Source of the DNA: Hymenopellis radicata
Lineage: Eukaryota; Basidiomycota; Agaricomycetes; Agaricales; Physalacriaceae
DNA length: 13,420 nt
NCBI GenBank assembly: GCA_015501595.1
Contig: JADNRX010001164.1
Location: 1-13,420 of the forward strand
Reading direction: 5' to 3'
Below are positions 1 through 9,718 of this stretch, piece by piece; position 1 is the first letter of the stretch, and each line of letters opens with the position of its first letter. Both the position numbers and the translations under genes were made by a program. Below the pieces are notes generated by a model. That model saw only the letters and a list, made by a program, of their open reading frames with translations. It was not told the origin of the DNA and searched no databases.

Positions 1-1657
1 GGCATCGGCCCATTAGCGCTCAGATCATTCGTCGTTTCCTCCTCCTCCTCCTCCTCCTCCTCTCCTCCTCGTCGGTATCCATGCCGCCAGTGTCCTGCTC
101 ATCATCTTGAGCGGTCCCTGATGCAATGCAATGCGTATCCAATGTTTCGGAAGCTGGGTCTTCGCTTTCCGGACCCGGAGACCAAGGCGCCGCGCTCGTC
201 TGTGTAGTTCCCGCGTTCCTTGGCCTTGAATGGCGATTTCTTCTCTTTCCAGGGCTTGATGTACGGGGTCCGCACACGCACGCGAATTCTCTCCCCGGTC
301 GTTAACGCACTCTCGGACGAAGCATCGCCAAGCATTCCTACTATGTATGCCGCAGAATTTGTCTTTCGGGTGCATGAGGGGCTCGATACAGGGCATGCCT
401 TCTTCGTCGGCGACACGGAACAGCAGCGGCAGCGGACGCTAACACCATCAAGTACGAGGGCGTCTACATACTCTGAAGGTGACGGGGAGGAGGTCATGCT
501 TTGACAGCAAAGACTGAAAGCGAAATCACTCACTGAGAGCTCGCTAGTGGGGTCTGGCTTGAGTTTGACGCAGGCATCACAAATATGTCCCCACATTGGT
601 TGACCGGTCCCTGTCATTGCTAGGTTCCGATTATCGATAGCAGTTTTAAAACGGTCGACTTGGTCGCCTTGGTTCGCAACGGCGAGAGTCCAGTACCATT
701 CGTCCTGCGTGCTTGGTCGCGGAGCAGCGCAAAGATCCAGAAGGTGTCCATGACAAGTTCCCGGTTCAAACGCCAGACGAGGTTCGTAAGGCCGTGCCAA
801 GGTTGCTCCTTCAACTCCAAGTTGTACACGTTTTCAATGTCATTGGCGGAGGCACTGCGAAAGAGAAATGGGTTTACGAAATGGCGTGTTATCGGATAGG
901 TAAGGTGCCCACTGTTGAACGGCCATTTGTAATGACCAATGGGCAGCTAGATCTCTCTCAACCCAATGTGTCTCCGAGGCTTGGATATAGTCGGGGATGC
1001 CAGCGTAATAATGGCGCATGGAATCAGGGTGGTCCGCATTCTGCACCCAATAGCCGGGATGGTAGTACGTTGAACATTCTGGTCGGAGCGTGAGGAAAGT
1101 CCTTAGGGAGGGTTAATCGGCGTACCGATACAGTATTTGGAGACGGTGTAAACCGGCAATATGCCTCGCGCTCTGGTGAAGAGTTGGCCTTCGACGGGTC
1201 TATTCTTGTGGTGAACCAGACGGTACTTCGGACATCGCGGGCAATGAGTGACTGGGGCGGATATTACTACTGCTCCTGCTCGTGCGGATAATCAATGGTA
1301 TGGAGGGGTGGTGGTGAAGTAGAGCGTACCAATTCGCTGGCTGTGTCTGAACTGGGACAGCAGCGTGTCCACTTCCGCGTCTGGACGAATGGCTATGAGC
1401 TGGTCGATATCCATTATGACGGCCTGCCAAAGTGCTTGAACTTCCGTTTCTGCCAGTTGCAAGACAAGCCCGACTGTACGTGTGAGGTCGTCCGGTAGCG
1501 CCGCCGGGAAGAAGGCGGCGCGAGCCTTCAGCGCGACCTCCTGCGTTTTGATAATGTGCAGGAAGGTGATGAACGCAGTAAAATCTAACACCCCACCCGG
1601 CCACGACATGGTGCTAAACGCGTGGCCTAGTCTTGTGAAGATTTCAGCGAGGGACAT
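1..1657 (-). CDS. KDZ transposase-type protein, N-terminal CxC5/CxC6 part; partial, frame-broken
   Basis: Seen: start MSLAEIF at 1657. Exons 1657-1330, 1275-1126, 1078-913 and 854 leftward are joined across GT-AG introns of 54, 47 and 58 nt, all in phase. The spliced frame gives a CxC5-like cluster (C121-x2-C124, C158-x2-C161, then YYHPGYW). Next comes a region ending TGTGQPMWGHICDAC, then a CxC6-like cluster (CCSV, CIEPL, KDKFCGIH, FVREC, CADPVH). An acidic tail follows over a GAG repeat. Known: in basidiomycetes these clusters lie N-terminal to the catalytic domain of KDZ DNA transposases, which would lie beyond base 1. Odd: the reading frame changes near 685, 412, about 220 and about 60, each as if one base were missing. 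The copy is therefore decayed or carries sequence errors. Family call confident; activity doubtful. Confidence 0.82.
38..72. repeat. CCT/GAG trinucleotide repeat
   Basis: An uninterrupted CCT run at 38-60 is followed by an imperfect continuation to about 70. On the minus strand it is GAG, lying in the acidic tail of gene A. In the frame that is open to the window edge it encodes a glutamate run followed by ETTNDLSANG. In the other two frames it gives Arg or Gly runs that stop at 20-27. A length change in this repeat is a likely cause of the last frame break in gene A. Confidence 0.85.
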
Positions 1658-1807
1658 GGTGACAAGAGAAGAACGCCGATCGGGTGGACCCTGATGAATG
1701 GGCGGGTATCATACTGCATGGCAAGTTAACATTAACGAGTGACGATAAACGAAGGTACATGAACACTATGTAAAGTTTGAGACTATTGACGAACAGCTTC
1801 ACTAGAT
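1658..1807. promoter_or_regulatory. Short intergenic region between B and A
   Basis: These 150 bp separate the stop of B from the start of A, both on the minus strand. They should hold the 3' end of B and the promoter of A. I see no recognisable motif. Confidence 0.35.
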
Positions 1808-4071
1808 CTACTTCTTCCGGCGTGTAGGCATCTGGAATCCAACGGGAGGTCGTTGAAGAAGTTCCTGGTAGTGGGTGTCGACGCTGGCTTTCTTGTCAAT
1901 CCGGCAGAGCTCAGCGACGTGCGACCGGAATACGTCCTGACCGGCCATATGCTCGAAGTTGTTCAGCACGTCGCCGAGTTCGGTCACACGAAGCACCCAG
2001 GCCGCTCCGCCTCTGACGATGCGGAGCAAGGCTGCGTTGCGGACGGCAATGGTCTTGATATCTGGGAGGTGGGTCATATCACAGGGTGTTTGGGTCAGGA
2101 GAAGGAAATCAAACCTTCCAAGCCTTCATAACTGGAGAGCTCCAGGTCTTCCAACGTTTTCAAGGCTGCGATGGTTGAGACAACCGGGGCGATGCGGTAG
2201 TAGGCTTGAAAGCTGGCGCCTGGTTTCCTACGATCCATGGCGTGAATGTCTTTCAAGAGGGGACCGTAGTATTGGTCGTCCTGGATGTACGCCGCCCATA
2301 CGTCGTCAACTCGCTGACGCTGTAATTCCAGCAAATGGGCCTTGAGAGCTGCGCCCCTCAGCTGTAAGTCCTAAAATTTATGTTCATTGAAAAAGAGAAG
2401 TGACAAACGAGGTGAACAGCTTACGTCGGGGTGCATAAGGACCAACGGGACGTTAAAGCTGATGTCATGGTTGCGCTCGATGACCGTGGCTAGCCGTACA
2501 TACAGTCCGTCAGGCTCTTCAAAGTTGTCTTTATAACGCTTGATTGACATGCGTGGGATAGAGCATTTATCCGCATATAACCCGTCGACAGGATTAAGAT
2601 CGGGTATTGTCTCTGCGTAGTCGATGGATTTGCTGCTCTGCTCAAACAGAGCGAGCGGACGGATCTGCTGACTTCCTCGAGGGCCGACACGGTGTGCAAC
2701 GAGGAGGGGCAAGGCGGCATGGAAATCGAGCGCGTGCTGTTCTAGAGCTAATTCCAGAGCTTTGAACAAAATGTGTCCAAAGGTGAGGAATAAGCCCTCT
2801 TCGCCTAGGACGAGCGCCACACGTTTAGGAGCTTCGATATTGATCAGCCCGTCGGCTTTGGGAGTGTCGACTGGATAGTCGTTGGGAAGACGGCGTTGGT
2901 CGGAGAGGCGAATGCGAAAGCTGATGACTTCTTCCTCCAGATCGCCAGATTCAGTGGGAAGGCGAACCAACGGCCTGTCGTCGTCGTCGGGAGTGGCGGT
3001 AAGGTGGTCATATTCGCTCCACCAGTGGGGAGCCTGCCTACGGTCTGGAACAGTTTAACTCATGTGTTCTTTAGGTGAAAGGGGGGGGGGGGGTAATACC
3101 TGCAGGGTCTTCTTCGTGGCTGGGCGAGCGCTGACGCTTGCGTGTGGGGTTCTCATGCCCGTTTGTCAGGTTGTCGCCCTGTTGAGTGGAATCGTCCCCG
3201 TCGCTAGCGATATCCCCGAGGCCACTTTGCTGAGCTGCTTCACGCTCAAGGTCTTCTTGGCTCATCTCAACGGGCAGCCGGTTTGGAGGCATGGGGAGCC
3301 AGTCTTCGGCGACGCGGCATTGATAGTACCATTGAAAGTCGGCGTTGTCCGGCAACCTGCCGTGGACGAAAACTCGGGCCCAGGCACGTTGACCACCGCC
3401 GTCGAAGTACCTCTTCTCGAGGGCTACGACTGGACCGGGGACAGCGTTAGCGTCGGGCTCGGCATTGGAACTTTCGGGAGCGGCGCTTGAGCCGTTGGAG
3501 GCGGTGAAGGGAGCAGTAGCTTGTCCGGAGGATTCTAATGGGTTCATGAAGGAGGTTGTGGGGCGGGGCGGGGGGGGGTTAAAAACGCTCATACCTTGCT
3601 GTACTGCGCCAACGGTAGCAAGGGGGGCGGGAAGCGGGAGGCGGCCTGCGGCAACCGCGTCAGCGACAATACGCTCCACCGCGGTGAGGGTCGGTGCGCT
3701 CGACTGAATAGCGCGCCAGTTGATGGCTAAAATGTCGGTCCCTCGCGCAATGGAGGCCTTGTTCGCCTCCGTGCGGAAGTCTGAGCGACTGCCAACGACG
3801 GTATTATAAAGCTTGAATTCAAAGCCAAGGGCCTCAGCAATTTTCTGAAAAGGGATGACCTTCGACTGGCGTTATAAACAAGAAGAAAAACTTGACATAC
3901 AACGAGTTCGTCTTCTTGCAGCTTGCGACTGTATGCAGGTGAGTAGGAAACTGCTCCGGAGGGAGATGACTCTTACATGTCCGGCCATTGCAAGGAAGTG
4001 GGAATGTCCTCGCTGGGGGTTGCGCTGGTTTTGGTTGTGGTCTTGGTTTTCTTAGCCTTTCCTCGACGCAT
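1808..4071 (-). CDS. Unrecognised 645-residue protein, 7 exons
   Basis: Seen: exons 4071-3977, 3928-3892, 3844-3595, 3534-3100, 3044-2425, 2361-2115 and 2061-1808 give one open frame of 645 codons plus stop. Introns are 48, 47, 60, 55, 63 and 53 nt with GT-AG ends. A stop lies three codons before the ATG in the same frame. The N terminus is lysine-rich (MRRGKAKKTKTTTK). Residues about 115-150 and 220-280 are Ser/Pro/Asp-rich linkers, the second with a basic RKRQRS motif. The rest is a mixed, probably helical, globular region, and the protein ends TRRKK. The basic motifs suggest a nuclear protein. I recognise no domain. It lies between C and A on the same strand, 150 bp from A and 107 bp from C. 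The strict phase agreement over six introns argues for a functional gene. Confidence 0.85.
3560..3578 (+). other. G-quadruplex-type motif inside an intron of gene B
   Basis: The plus strand carries G4-C-G4-C-G9 at 3560-3578, enough for a four-run G-quadruplex with very short loops. It lies within intron 3 of gene B (3535-3594), so the transcript carries the complementary C run. A second run of 13 G (3081-3093) lies in intron 4 (3045-3099), close to its donor. Confidence 0.6.
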
Positions 4072-4178
4072 GACGGCCTAAGAGAAGTGAGAAACCTGCA
4101 TGTTTCTCGTTTTGTAGGAGGGCCGTGAGAGATTGGATTGGTAAGCGGCATTAAGTATCTTATCTAATCTTATGCTAC

Positions 4179-5883
4179 TTAAGGAAGGTTTTGCGCGTAA
4201 TCACTAACTATTTTCCATCGAGCTGCGGGAACGCGTCCTAACGGTTTGAGCTTGTCCGCCAGCTGGCGCGCGCTTTTGTAGAAGCGGATGTGATCGTTGA
4301 GCGTGCTAGGCTTCAGTGTGGGTCGAACCTCCTGAGATGGAGAACAAGGTGAGTGTAGACCAAACGAGTGGAGTATGCACTCACCGCGGCATGCAGGAGG
4401 AGGTCGAGAGTAGTTTCTCTAGCTTGACGTCTGTTTGGGCAGAGCGGCACTTGAGCAGCATAAGTGTCGAGCAACTCGATCATGTCCACAACGAATTCGA
4501 AAGGGAATTGGCTGCGAGAATTGAATGGCGCTGGCACATATGATGGCGGGGTTCGAATGGTCGGAAGGAGGGACGTTGATGGAGCGGACGTGGCGAACCT
4601 GCTTGACGGTCAGCAATGTTCATGTATTGCAACGGAACGACGACTAACAGCGTGTTAGGAGGCTGTGTATTAGTTGTAGCGCTGAAAGGCAAGGTTCAGT
4701 TCCATGGTGTAGGTGGGGGTGAGACTCTCACGATGGGTTATCATCGGTCTTTTGGCGTTTAGCAGGCCGCTCCGAAGCAGCCTCAATGTCATGTTGCTGT
4801 GCGAGTGACCGTGCGGTGGGTTCCGTTGGCGGGGAGGCATGCAAATAGTGGAGCATGCCCGGAATCATGGGAGGGGCGGAAGAGAGGTTCTTTCGCACGC
4901 AGGTCAACTCAAGGTAACGACTGAAGTCCACCTCGATGGGCTGACAGAGTTCAACCCATCGCATTCCTCCAGGATCGTCGCCAAGGGGTGGCATAAGCTG
5001 CCACGCCCAGAAAGGGTCTCCTGGTTTGCTGAGGCCCAGGTCTTGACAGGTCTTTGAGTCCGCATAAATATCAAAGTAATTCTTTTTGTCCTTGGGGATG
5101 TGAACGGGACGTTGTAAGCTTTGCTGCGTACCATCCTGGGCTTCAATGTAAGCGTACTATATGTGAATAGCGAAGGAACTGACTGCTCACCTCATTCCAA
5201 GTGCGAACCCAAACGATTCGCCCCTTCTGGCGGGCAAGGGCGCTGACCATGTCTTCTTGAGGCTGCGAACGCGGCTGGTTATCCAGAGCCCAGCCTTCGG
5301 CACACAAAGCGCGCATGAGGAGCGGACCGACGTTGCGACCGATGGTCGCACGGTCGACGTTGACGCTCTGCCCCGGTGGTGCGGCCCGGACGACGGCTGG
5401 CTGCTGAGGAGCGGCGGTATTGCTTGGGTGAGACGTAACTGAGGCCATCCCTATGCTCGCGAGGGCGGGCGTCTGGTCGGCTTGGCCGGTCCACGACGCG
5501 CATATCTTGTGTGGGTGACATTTGAGGATGCGCAGGTCTTCAGCGGCTACCCTCTTTAGGAGATACATCTCGCAGCATTTTTTGCATGCCTGTGGCTTAC
5601 AGGTCCGGTTGCCGCGCCCAGGCGCCTCATCTGCTGAAGTGACACAGTAGCGAAGTTGACAGTCAACTGTGGGGTGTGTTAACGGGGGCGCGAGGTTCCA
5701 GATTCTGCATCGCTTACTGCCATCTGCGCGCCTTCCACGCTTGTCTGGGCTGGGAGGTGGGCTGAAAAGCCCTTGGCCATATAACGAACTGGAGGAGGTC
5801 GGCGTTTGGTTCATGGGGCTCGGGTGTGAAGGCGGTAGGTGGTTGCCATATGCTACCGCCACGTGGTTGTCAGATCGGAGCAT
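4179..5883 (-). CDS. Cys-cluster protein with NLS-like motif, 505 residues, 5 exons
   Basis: Seen: exons 5883-5191, 5156-4732, 4681-4649, 4598-4385 and 4331-4179 give 505 codons plus stop. Introns are 34, 50, 50 and 53 nt, and exon 3 is only 33 nt. A Pro/Ser-rich N terminus precedes a zinc-binding-like cluster: C75, C80, C95, C100, C103-C104, C122, with H125/C128. Later come RIVWVRTWNE (about 222-231), KKNYFDIYAD, a basic AKRQKTDD motif typical of nuclear import, a Pro/Ser linker, and a C-terminal part with FPFEFVVDMIELLD. From memory, agaricomycete proteins with a C..C..CC cluster followed by a W-rich part and a C-terminal W/FP(L/F)xxxxDM segment are common, but I cannot name the family or its function. 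A second ATG at about 5812 is also possible. The 34-nt intron is unusually short and is the least certain junction. Confidence 0.83.
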
Positions 5884-6047
5884 GGGACGAAAGGGATTTG
5901 CGCGTAAATTGGGGACGATATGCGCGTATTTTCAGCTCAAGAGTCGCGCACGTGATACACGTGACAAGCACACCTCGGCTTTCCGTCGGTTCACATCGGC
6001 CGATGAAGGATTTGAGGCAAAAGCACATTATTGGGTGGTAGACGACT

Positions 6048-7009
6048 CTACTCTATCTCTATATATTCTTGGTTCCGGCGGGTGACGATGAAGCCTTGCC
6101 CGACGGGCAGACTGATGTGCGGCATGAGTCCTACAGCAGAGACTGACAGAGAAAGGACTTACTTCTGGTGGATCTTGATGGTACCACGCCGAACGTGGAC
6201 CTGCGGTGATACTGAGCGCGCGACAAGCTCCGGGGATACTGAGCGCGCGATTACTTCCGGTGATACTGAGCGCGCGACGAGCTCCGGTGATACTGAGCGC
6301 GCGACGAGCTCCGGTGATACCGAGCGCGCGATAGGCGGGTGGTTGGGTGGGGGTTCACTGCGTATGAGGAATTGATCACCGGGAACGACTTTGATAGGCT
6401 GACGGGCCTTGCGCCAGTCGTATCCACGCTTGTATTGGAAGGAGGCTGTGGGCGATGCAAGGACAAAGCGAAGGTTGGGAAACCAGTACGGGTGAAAATA
6501 AGGCCATCGTCGCTGAGGAACAACAATGATACGAGCATGACCGGGATCTTCGCTATCCTACACGGAATGTTGGTAAACTGTTGACTATGGCAAAGGACCC
6601 GAATTTACCCATCGTGGAGCGACATAGACAGTGATAGTCGTTCGAGCCATAGTGAGTGGATCAAGCACCGACTTGGACGGACTAACATCGGGCGAGGGAA
6701 GGTTGATGATTGGAAGGCGGAATCGGGCGCGTTGGGCCCAGTCTGCGAGGTGCTCCTCGGTGCACCAACGAAAGACACCCTGGCAGGCAGAAGGTATATT
6801 AAAGAGCTGGCGAGAACACTGGGAGACGGTTGAGAGTACGTTTGGAGGTTGCAGGTTGTTGAGAGACATACTTTTTGGTAAAATTTTCCCTTGTGCATCG
6901 CGTTGTGCAGCCCGGTACACTTGCGGGGGGCAGTCCAAGGAGCAGAACACTTAATACATGCATCAGAGGCATTGAGTGCCGCCACCCAGGCCGAATACTC
7001 GACAGGCAT
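6048..7009 (-). CDS. GRF-like zinc-ribbon protein with RSVSP repeats, 268 residues, 4 exons
   Basis: Seen: exons 7009-6872, 6818-6609, 6557-6163 and 6111-6048 give 268 codons plus stop. Introns are 53, 51 and 51 nt with good donors (GTATGT, GTAAAT, GTAAGT). Residues 18-65 read C18-x2-C21, C31, then KGKFYQKC ending at C47, then C58 and QGVFRW. This resembles zf-GRF (paired Cys, N..KGR.FY.C, C..F..W). Known: GRF fingers bind single-stranded nucleic acid in APE2, NEIL3 and topoisomerase III alpha, and also occur in many fungal proteins. The middle has YFHPYWFPNLRFVLASP. The C-terminal third holds five nine-residue repeats ARSVSPELV, encoded by the minisatellite at 6205-6339. These give regular Ser-Pro sites. 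Odd: an alternative 32-nt form of the last intron (6131-6162) would change the C terminus. It diverges from E across 198 bp. Confidence 0.83.
6205..6339 (-). repeat. 27-bp coding minisatellite, 5 tandem units
   Basis: Five head-to-tail 27-bp units start at 6205, 6232, 6259, 6286 and 6313. Units 3 and 4 are identical, units 1 and 2 differ at a few bases, and unit 5 decays at its right end. The length is a multiple of three, so copy-number change keeps frame. Read on the minus strand in the spliced frame of gene D, each unit encodes ARSVSPELV or a close variant. Read on the plus strand it gives GDTERATSS, which sits in an ORF with no other support. Confidence 0.95.
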
Positions 7010-7207
7010 GGGCACGAATGTAAACGCAAGAGGCAATGACGGGAGGAGAGGATTGGATGGGTGGTGCGTTTGTTTGGACGAGTTTGGATGCGCTCCGGGC
7101 GAAGGGTGGTCTCAAAATACTGCCAGTAACACACTTGAAGTTCGAAAGGTAAACCTGTTCTTGTAACGTTGCGGAGACGATAGCGCTGATTTGGCCGCTT
7201 AGGAAAT
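7010..7207. promoter_or_regulatory. Divergent intergenic region between D and E
   Basis: These 198 bp separate the start of D (minus, 7009) from the start of E (plus, 7208). It is the only place in the window where transcription diverges, so it should hold both promoters. I see no clear TATA box. A GTAAAC...TTAG stretch (7149-7202) has intron-like ends and could be a 5' UTR intron of E, but no upstream coding frame joins E through it. Confidence 0.45.
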
Positions 7208-7961
7208 ATGTTTTGCGAACTTGCGACGGAAATAGTACAAAAAGTGTTGATATGCGGGGAGGAAAACGGAGGGGATATGTCGGCCTTCGCCCAGACATGT
7301 CGCCGCGTATGGACGATCTATCAAGCTCTGAATCCACAGCGTCCGTGTCTCAAGTTGGCGATGGGGAGGAAGGCCGACGTGGCTAAGTGGGAGTGGAAGG
7401 CTTGCGTAGTGGAGCTGTGGATTCGTGTGTTCGGTGCGTATTTCGGAGCCACTTCAGACCATATTTTGACTGATGAATGGAGGTAGTTGGAGGACGAGAT
7501 CTCAGACTCGATGGTTATGCCCATTTACAGGAGATCAATATCAGCGGTTGGGTGGATTCTCACCAGCGCATTGGGGGGGTGCTGAAAACGGCGTCCGTCC
7601 CACCTTTGAAGACGCTGAGGGTAACGTACTGGTACGCGAGCGTTGCGGAAATAAACGCTCCGTGGGCGGAGGATGCGTTGGAGGAGTTGACACCGTGGTG
7701 TTGAACTTGATGGGCAGAGGTGCAGACAGTTTCGGGATCATAATGCGCCTAGCGGAGTACGTGGAACAGCGACCGGTATTCGGACGGTTTACTTGGCGCG
7801 ACCAGTACTGGTTCACTCAAAACATGAGGCGGAAGATTTACACTTGGGATATGGCAGAAGCTGTCGCGCCTCGGATGAGGGCATCAGCGGATGATGGTTT
7901 AGTGGAAGTGATATTCGATAGCAACGAGTTAAATGAATGTCGACGCATACTGTTAGCGTAA
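7208..7961 (+). CDS. F-box-like protein, about 230 residues, one frame break
   Basis: Seen: ATG at 7208. The first residues (ELATEIVQKVL, DMSAFAQTCRRVW) match the F-box pattern LPxEILxxIL...DLxxxxxTCRRW. Exon 1 is 7208-7433 and exon 2 starts at 7487, after a 53-nt intron with GTGCGT donor and GGTAG acceptor. Exon 2 reads YAHLQEINISGW and LKTLRVTYW, leucine-rich-repeat-like strands. Near 7690 the frame must change as if one base were missing, and then runs open to the stop at 7959-7961 (FDSNELNECRRILLA). A 35-nt GT-AG segment at 7695-7729 could also bridge the frames but has a poor donor and would remove a plausible leucine-rich strand. Known: F-box proteins recruit substrates to SCF ubiquitin ligases, and agaricomycetes have hundreds of poorly conserved ones. 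Likely an F-box gene, possibly a pseudogene. Confidence 0.62.
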
Positions 7962-8121
7962 TAAATGCTGCAGTTGGAGGTAGCGCGCCGAACATTGTAA
8001 CTCCGCTTGAAATGTGACACGGGTCTTCGCGCTCAGTGGCCTTTTTTAAGACGCCAAGGGCATGGAGCGAAAAATATCACTGTGAGTCGACACACTTGTT
8101 TAGTTGGGAATTGTATTGACC

Positions 8122-9718
8122 ATGCGGACATTCCTTAGTTTGGGTGTGGACGAAGATGGACCGGAGAGCGTAGAACTGCACGAGGAAATATCTGCACGGT
8201 AAGGTAGAACGTGTGCTTCAAACAAACGCTGTACTAAAACCGTAGCTGGTAGACTGCCGGTCGAAGTGCTGTTCAAGATTATGGCTGCTTCGTTGACGGG
8301 AAATGAGGTTTAAGCGGCTTATCCTTGTCGCCGGCGACGCTTTACGAGGAGCCAGCGCGCATGCAATGGCTCTAAAGTGGATGGGGTCCAGCGGACCTTC
8401 TTTTTCGAGTCGCAGCGAGTGACGCGGGAGACGATGGCTGTAACAGAGGATAACTCCATAGCAAACGTGGATCGGATGTGGTTCCCGAGGAAGTCGCTGC
8501 AGTGGGAGGTCGCGGCTGACTACCTGATGGAGACGCCTGGATTCGCTGAACTGATTCACCATTTCGCTTTCGATGGCATGACCGTCTTACGCCGTCTTCA
8601 CTTGGTCGCCTATGTGTGTCGCAACGTCGAGGTCGTGACGCTACTGAATTTCTACATCAAACTCATTCACGACAACTTGGACTGCACGCGTGGGGTGGCT
8701 GGACGGGTCCTACGGAGGTTCGAGTGTTAAGCCATCGGATCGAGAGTGACCACTTGTCCAAGTTACGTATGATCGTGCCGATGATGAGACACCTAGTTAT
8801 CCTGCCGGGTTCTCTTTTGATGCACGCACCCATCGGAAGTGCAGGAGCGCCTTTGTCGCTGGAGGTTTTGACGTTGCGTTCCCGTTGGGATGGGAGATGA
8901 GGCATTGGCCGGAAAACTCGGTGGCTGAAGCGTGTATCGAGGCAAGACGAGTGAACATCATATGCGACCAACGGGAGCCGACGTTGAGTCAAAGGCTTGG
9001 CTACGAACTCGGAGCTGTGTTCGGCGTAGAAGAGTTTTACTGGGCTATCAACGGTGCGTGTTCACATTCGTGCGGCATTTCATAAAGTGAACGAAAGATG
9101 TTGTTTAGATGCGGCGCCTTGGATGCAAGGGCGATTGGTAGAGAGCATGCCTCGAGAAATGGTTAGTCTCGCCAGATGGACAAGCTGCGGGTGTTGGAAT
9201 TAAGATTCCACTACAATGCTGCCATTGTCGTCGCGCGTACTTTACTGACGGTGTCCAATGACGCGCAGTTGAAGCACACAAGGTTAGAGATCTTTGTCAG
9301 CGACAACATCGGTGGCGCGCCAGAGACGGAGGAGGGTTGGATGTCGCTACGACAGAGATGGTGCGGTCAGGATTGCGGGCGGTACTGCGTACAGGTGGAA
9401 AGTTAACGATTGATTGGGTTGGTGTATCGAAGGAGGGCAAGAGTGGTTGGTTCACGGGTTCCGTGGTCCAAAGCTGAGCGTGTCGGGAGATCGGTGACCG
9501 ATGCCGTCGTAGCGGAATGCCCTGAAAGAGTGACTGTGGGCTTCCAAAGTGTGCGGGAAGAAATGGTCTCTCAATGGAATGGCGAGGGTGTACCGCGTAG
9601 TATTGCAGTAGGAGAACGAAGCTGCGTCCTTGACCTAGGAACAGGGCGGATGGCGGCCGGAGCAATCAGTCACTTTTTTCTGAACCCTGAGCTGGTTTGT
9701 GTCCGACGACAAGGATGA
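8122..9718 (+). CDS. F-box-like protein related to gene G, several frame breaks
   Basis: Seen: ATG 8122. Exon 8122-8198, a 54-nt intron, exon 8253-8307, a 48-nt intron, then exon from 8356. The join gives ISARLPVEVLFKIMAASL, an F-box start. Leucine-rich stretches follow (VLRRLHLVAY, MRHLVILPGSLL, LRVLELRF). A 55-nt intron lies at 9054-9108. The frame must change near 8700-8725, 8865, 9165-9176 and 9335, each as if one base were missing. The last change is supported by gene G: TRLEIFVSD...MVRSGLRAVLRTGGKLTIDW here matches TRLEVFVID...MMVALHDVVRGGGRLEILW there. The end is uncertain: a stop falls at 9475-9477 in one frame, while the neighbouring frame continues plausibly to 9718. Alternatives are short introns of 32-38 nt at three of the breaks. 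Either a decaying F-box gene or a sequence with base losses. Confidence 0.55.

Noticed and set aside
3062..3490. Plus-strand ORF of 142 codons
   Set aside because: It is antisense to exon 4 of gene B, whose seven exons keep one frame throughout.
3834..4151. Minus-strand ORF starting MPLTNPISHG
   Set aside because: It is a frame shadow that runs through the first exon and first two introns of gene B and lacks conserved features.
6031..6375. Plus-strand ORF with GDTERATSS repeats
   Set aside because: The same repeat is explained by the minus-strand gene D, which has a zinc ribbon, three phase-correct introns and protein-like flanks. The plus-strand ORF has none of these.
6891..7166. Plus-strand ORF upstream of E ending at an intron-like GTAAAC...TTAG
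   Set aside because: It is antisense to the zinc ribbon of gene D, and splicing at those sites does not enter the frame of E.
7376..7397. Similarity to 13036-13057 (19 of 22 bases)
   Set aside because: A match of this length and quality is expected about once by chance in a window this size, and no flanking similarity was seen.
7680..9345. Programmed -1 ribosomal frameshifting as the cause of the frame breaks
   Set aside because: None of the break sites shows a canonical X XXY YYZ slippery heptamer, and the breaks are too many per gene.
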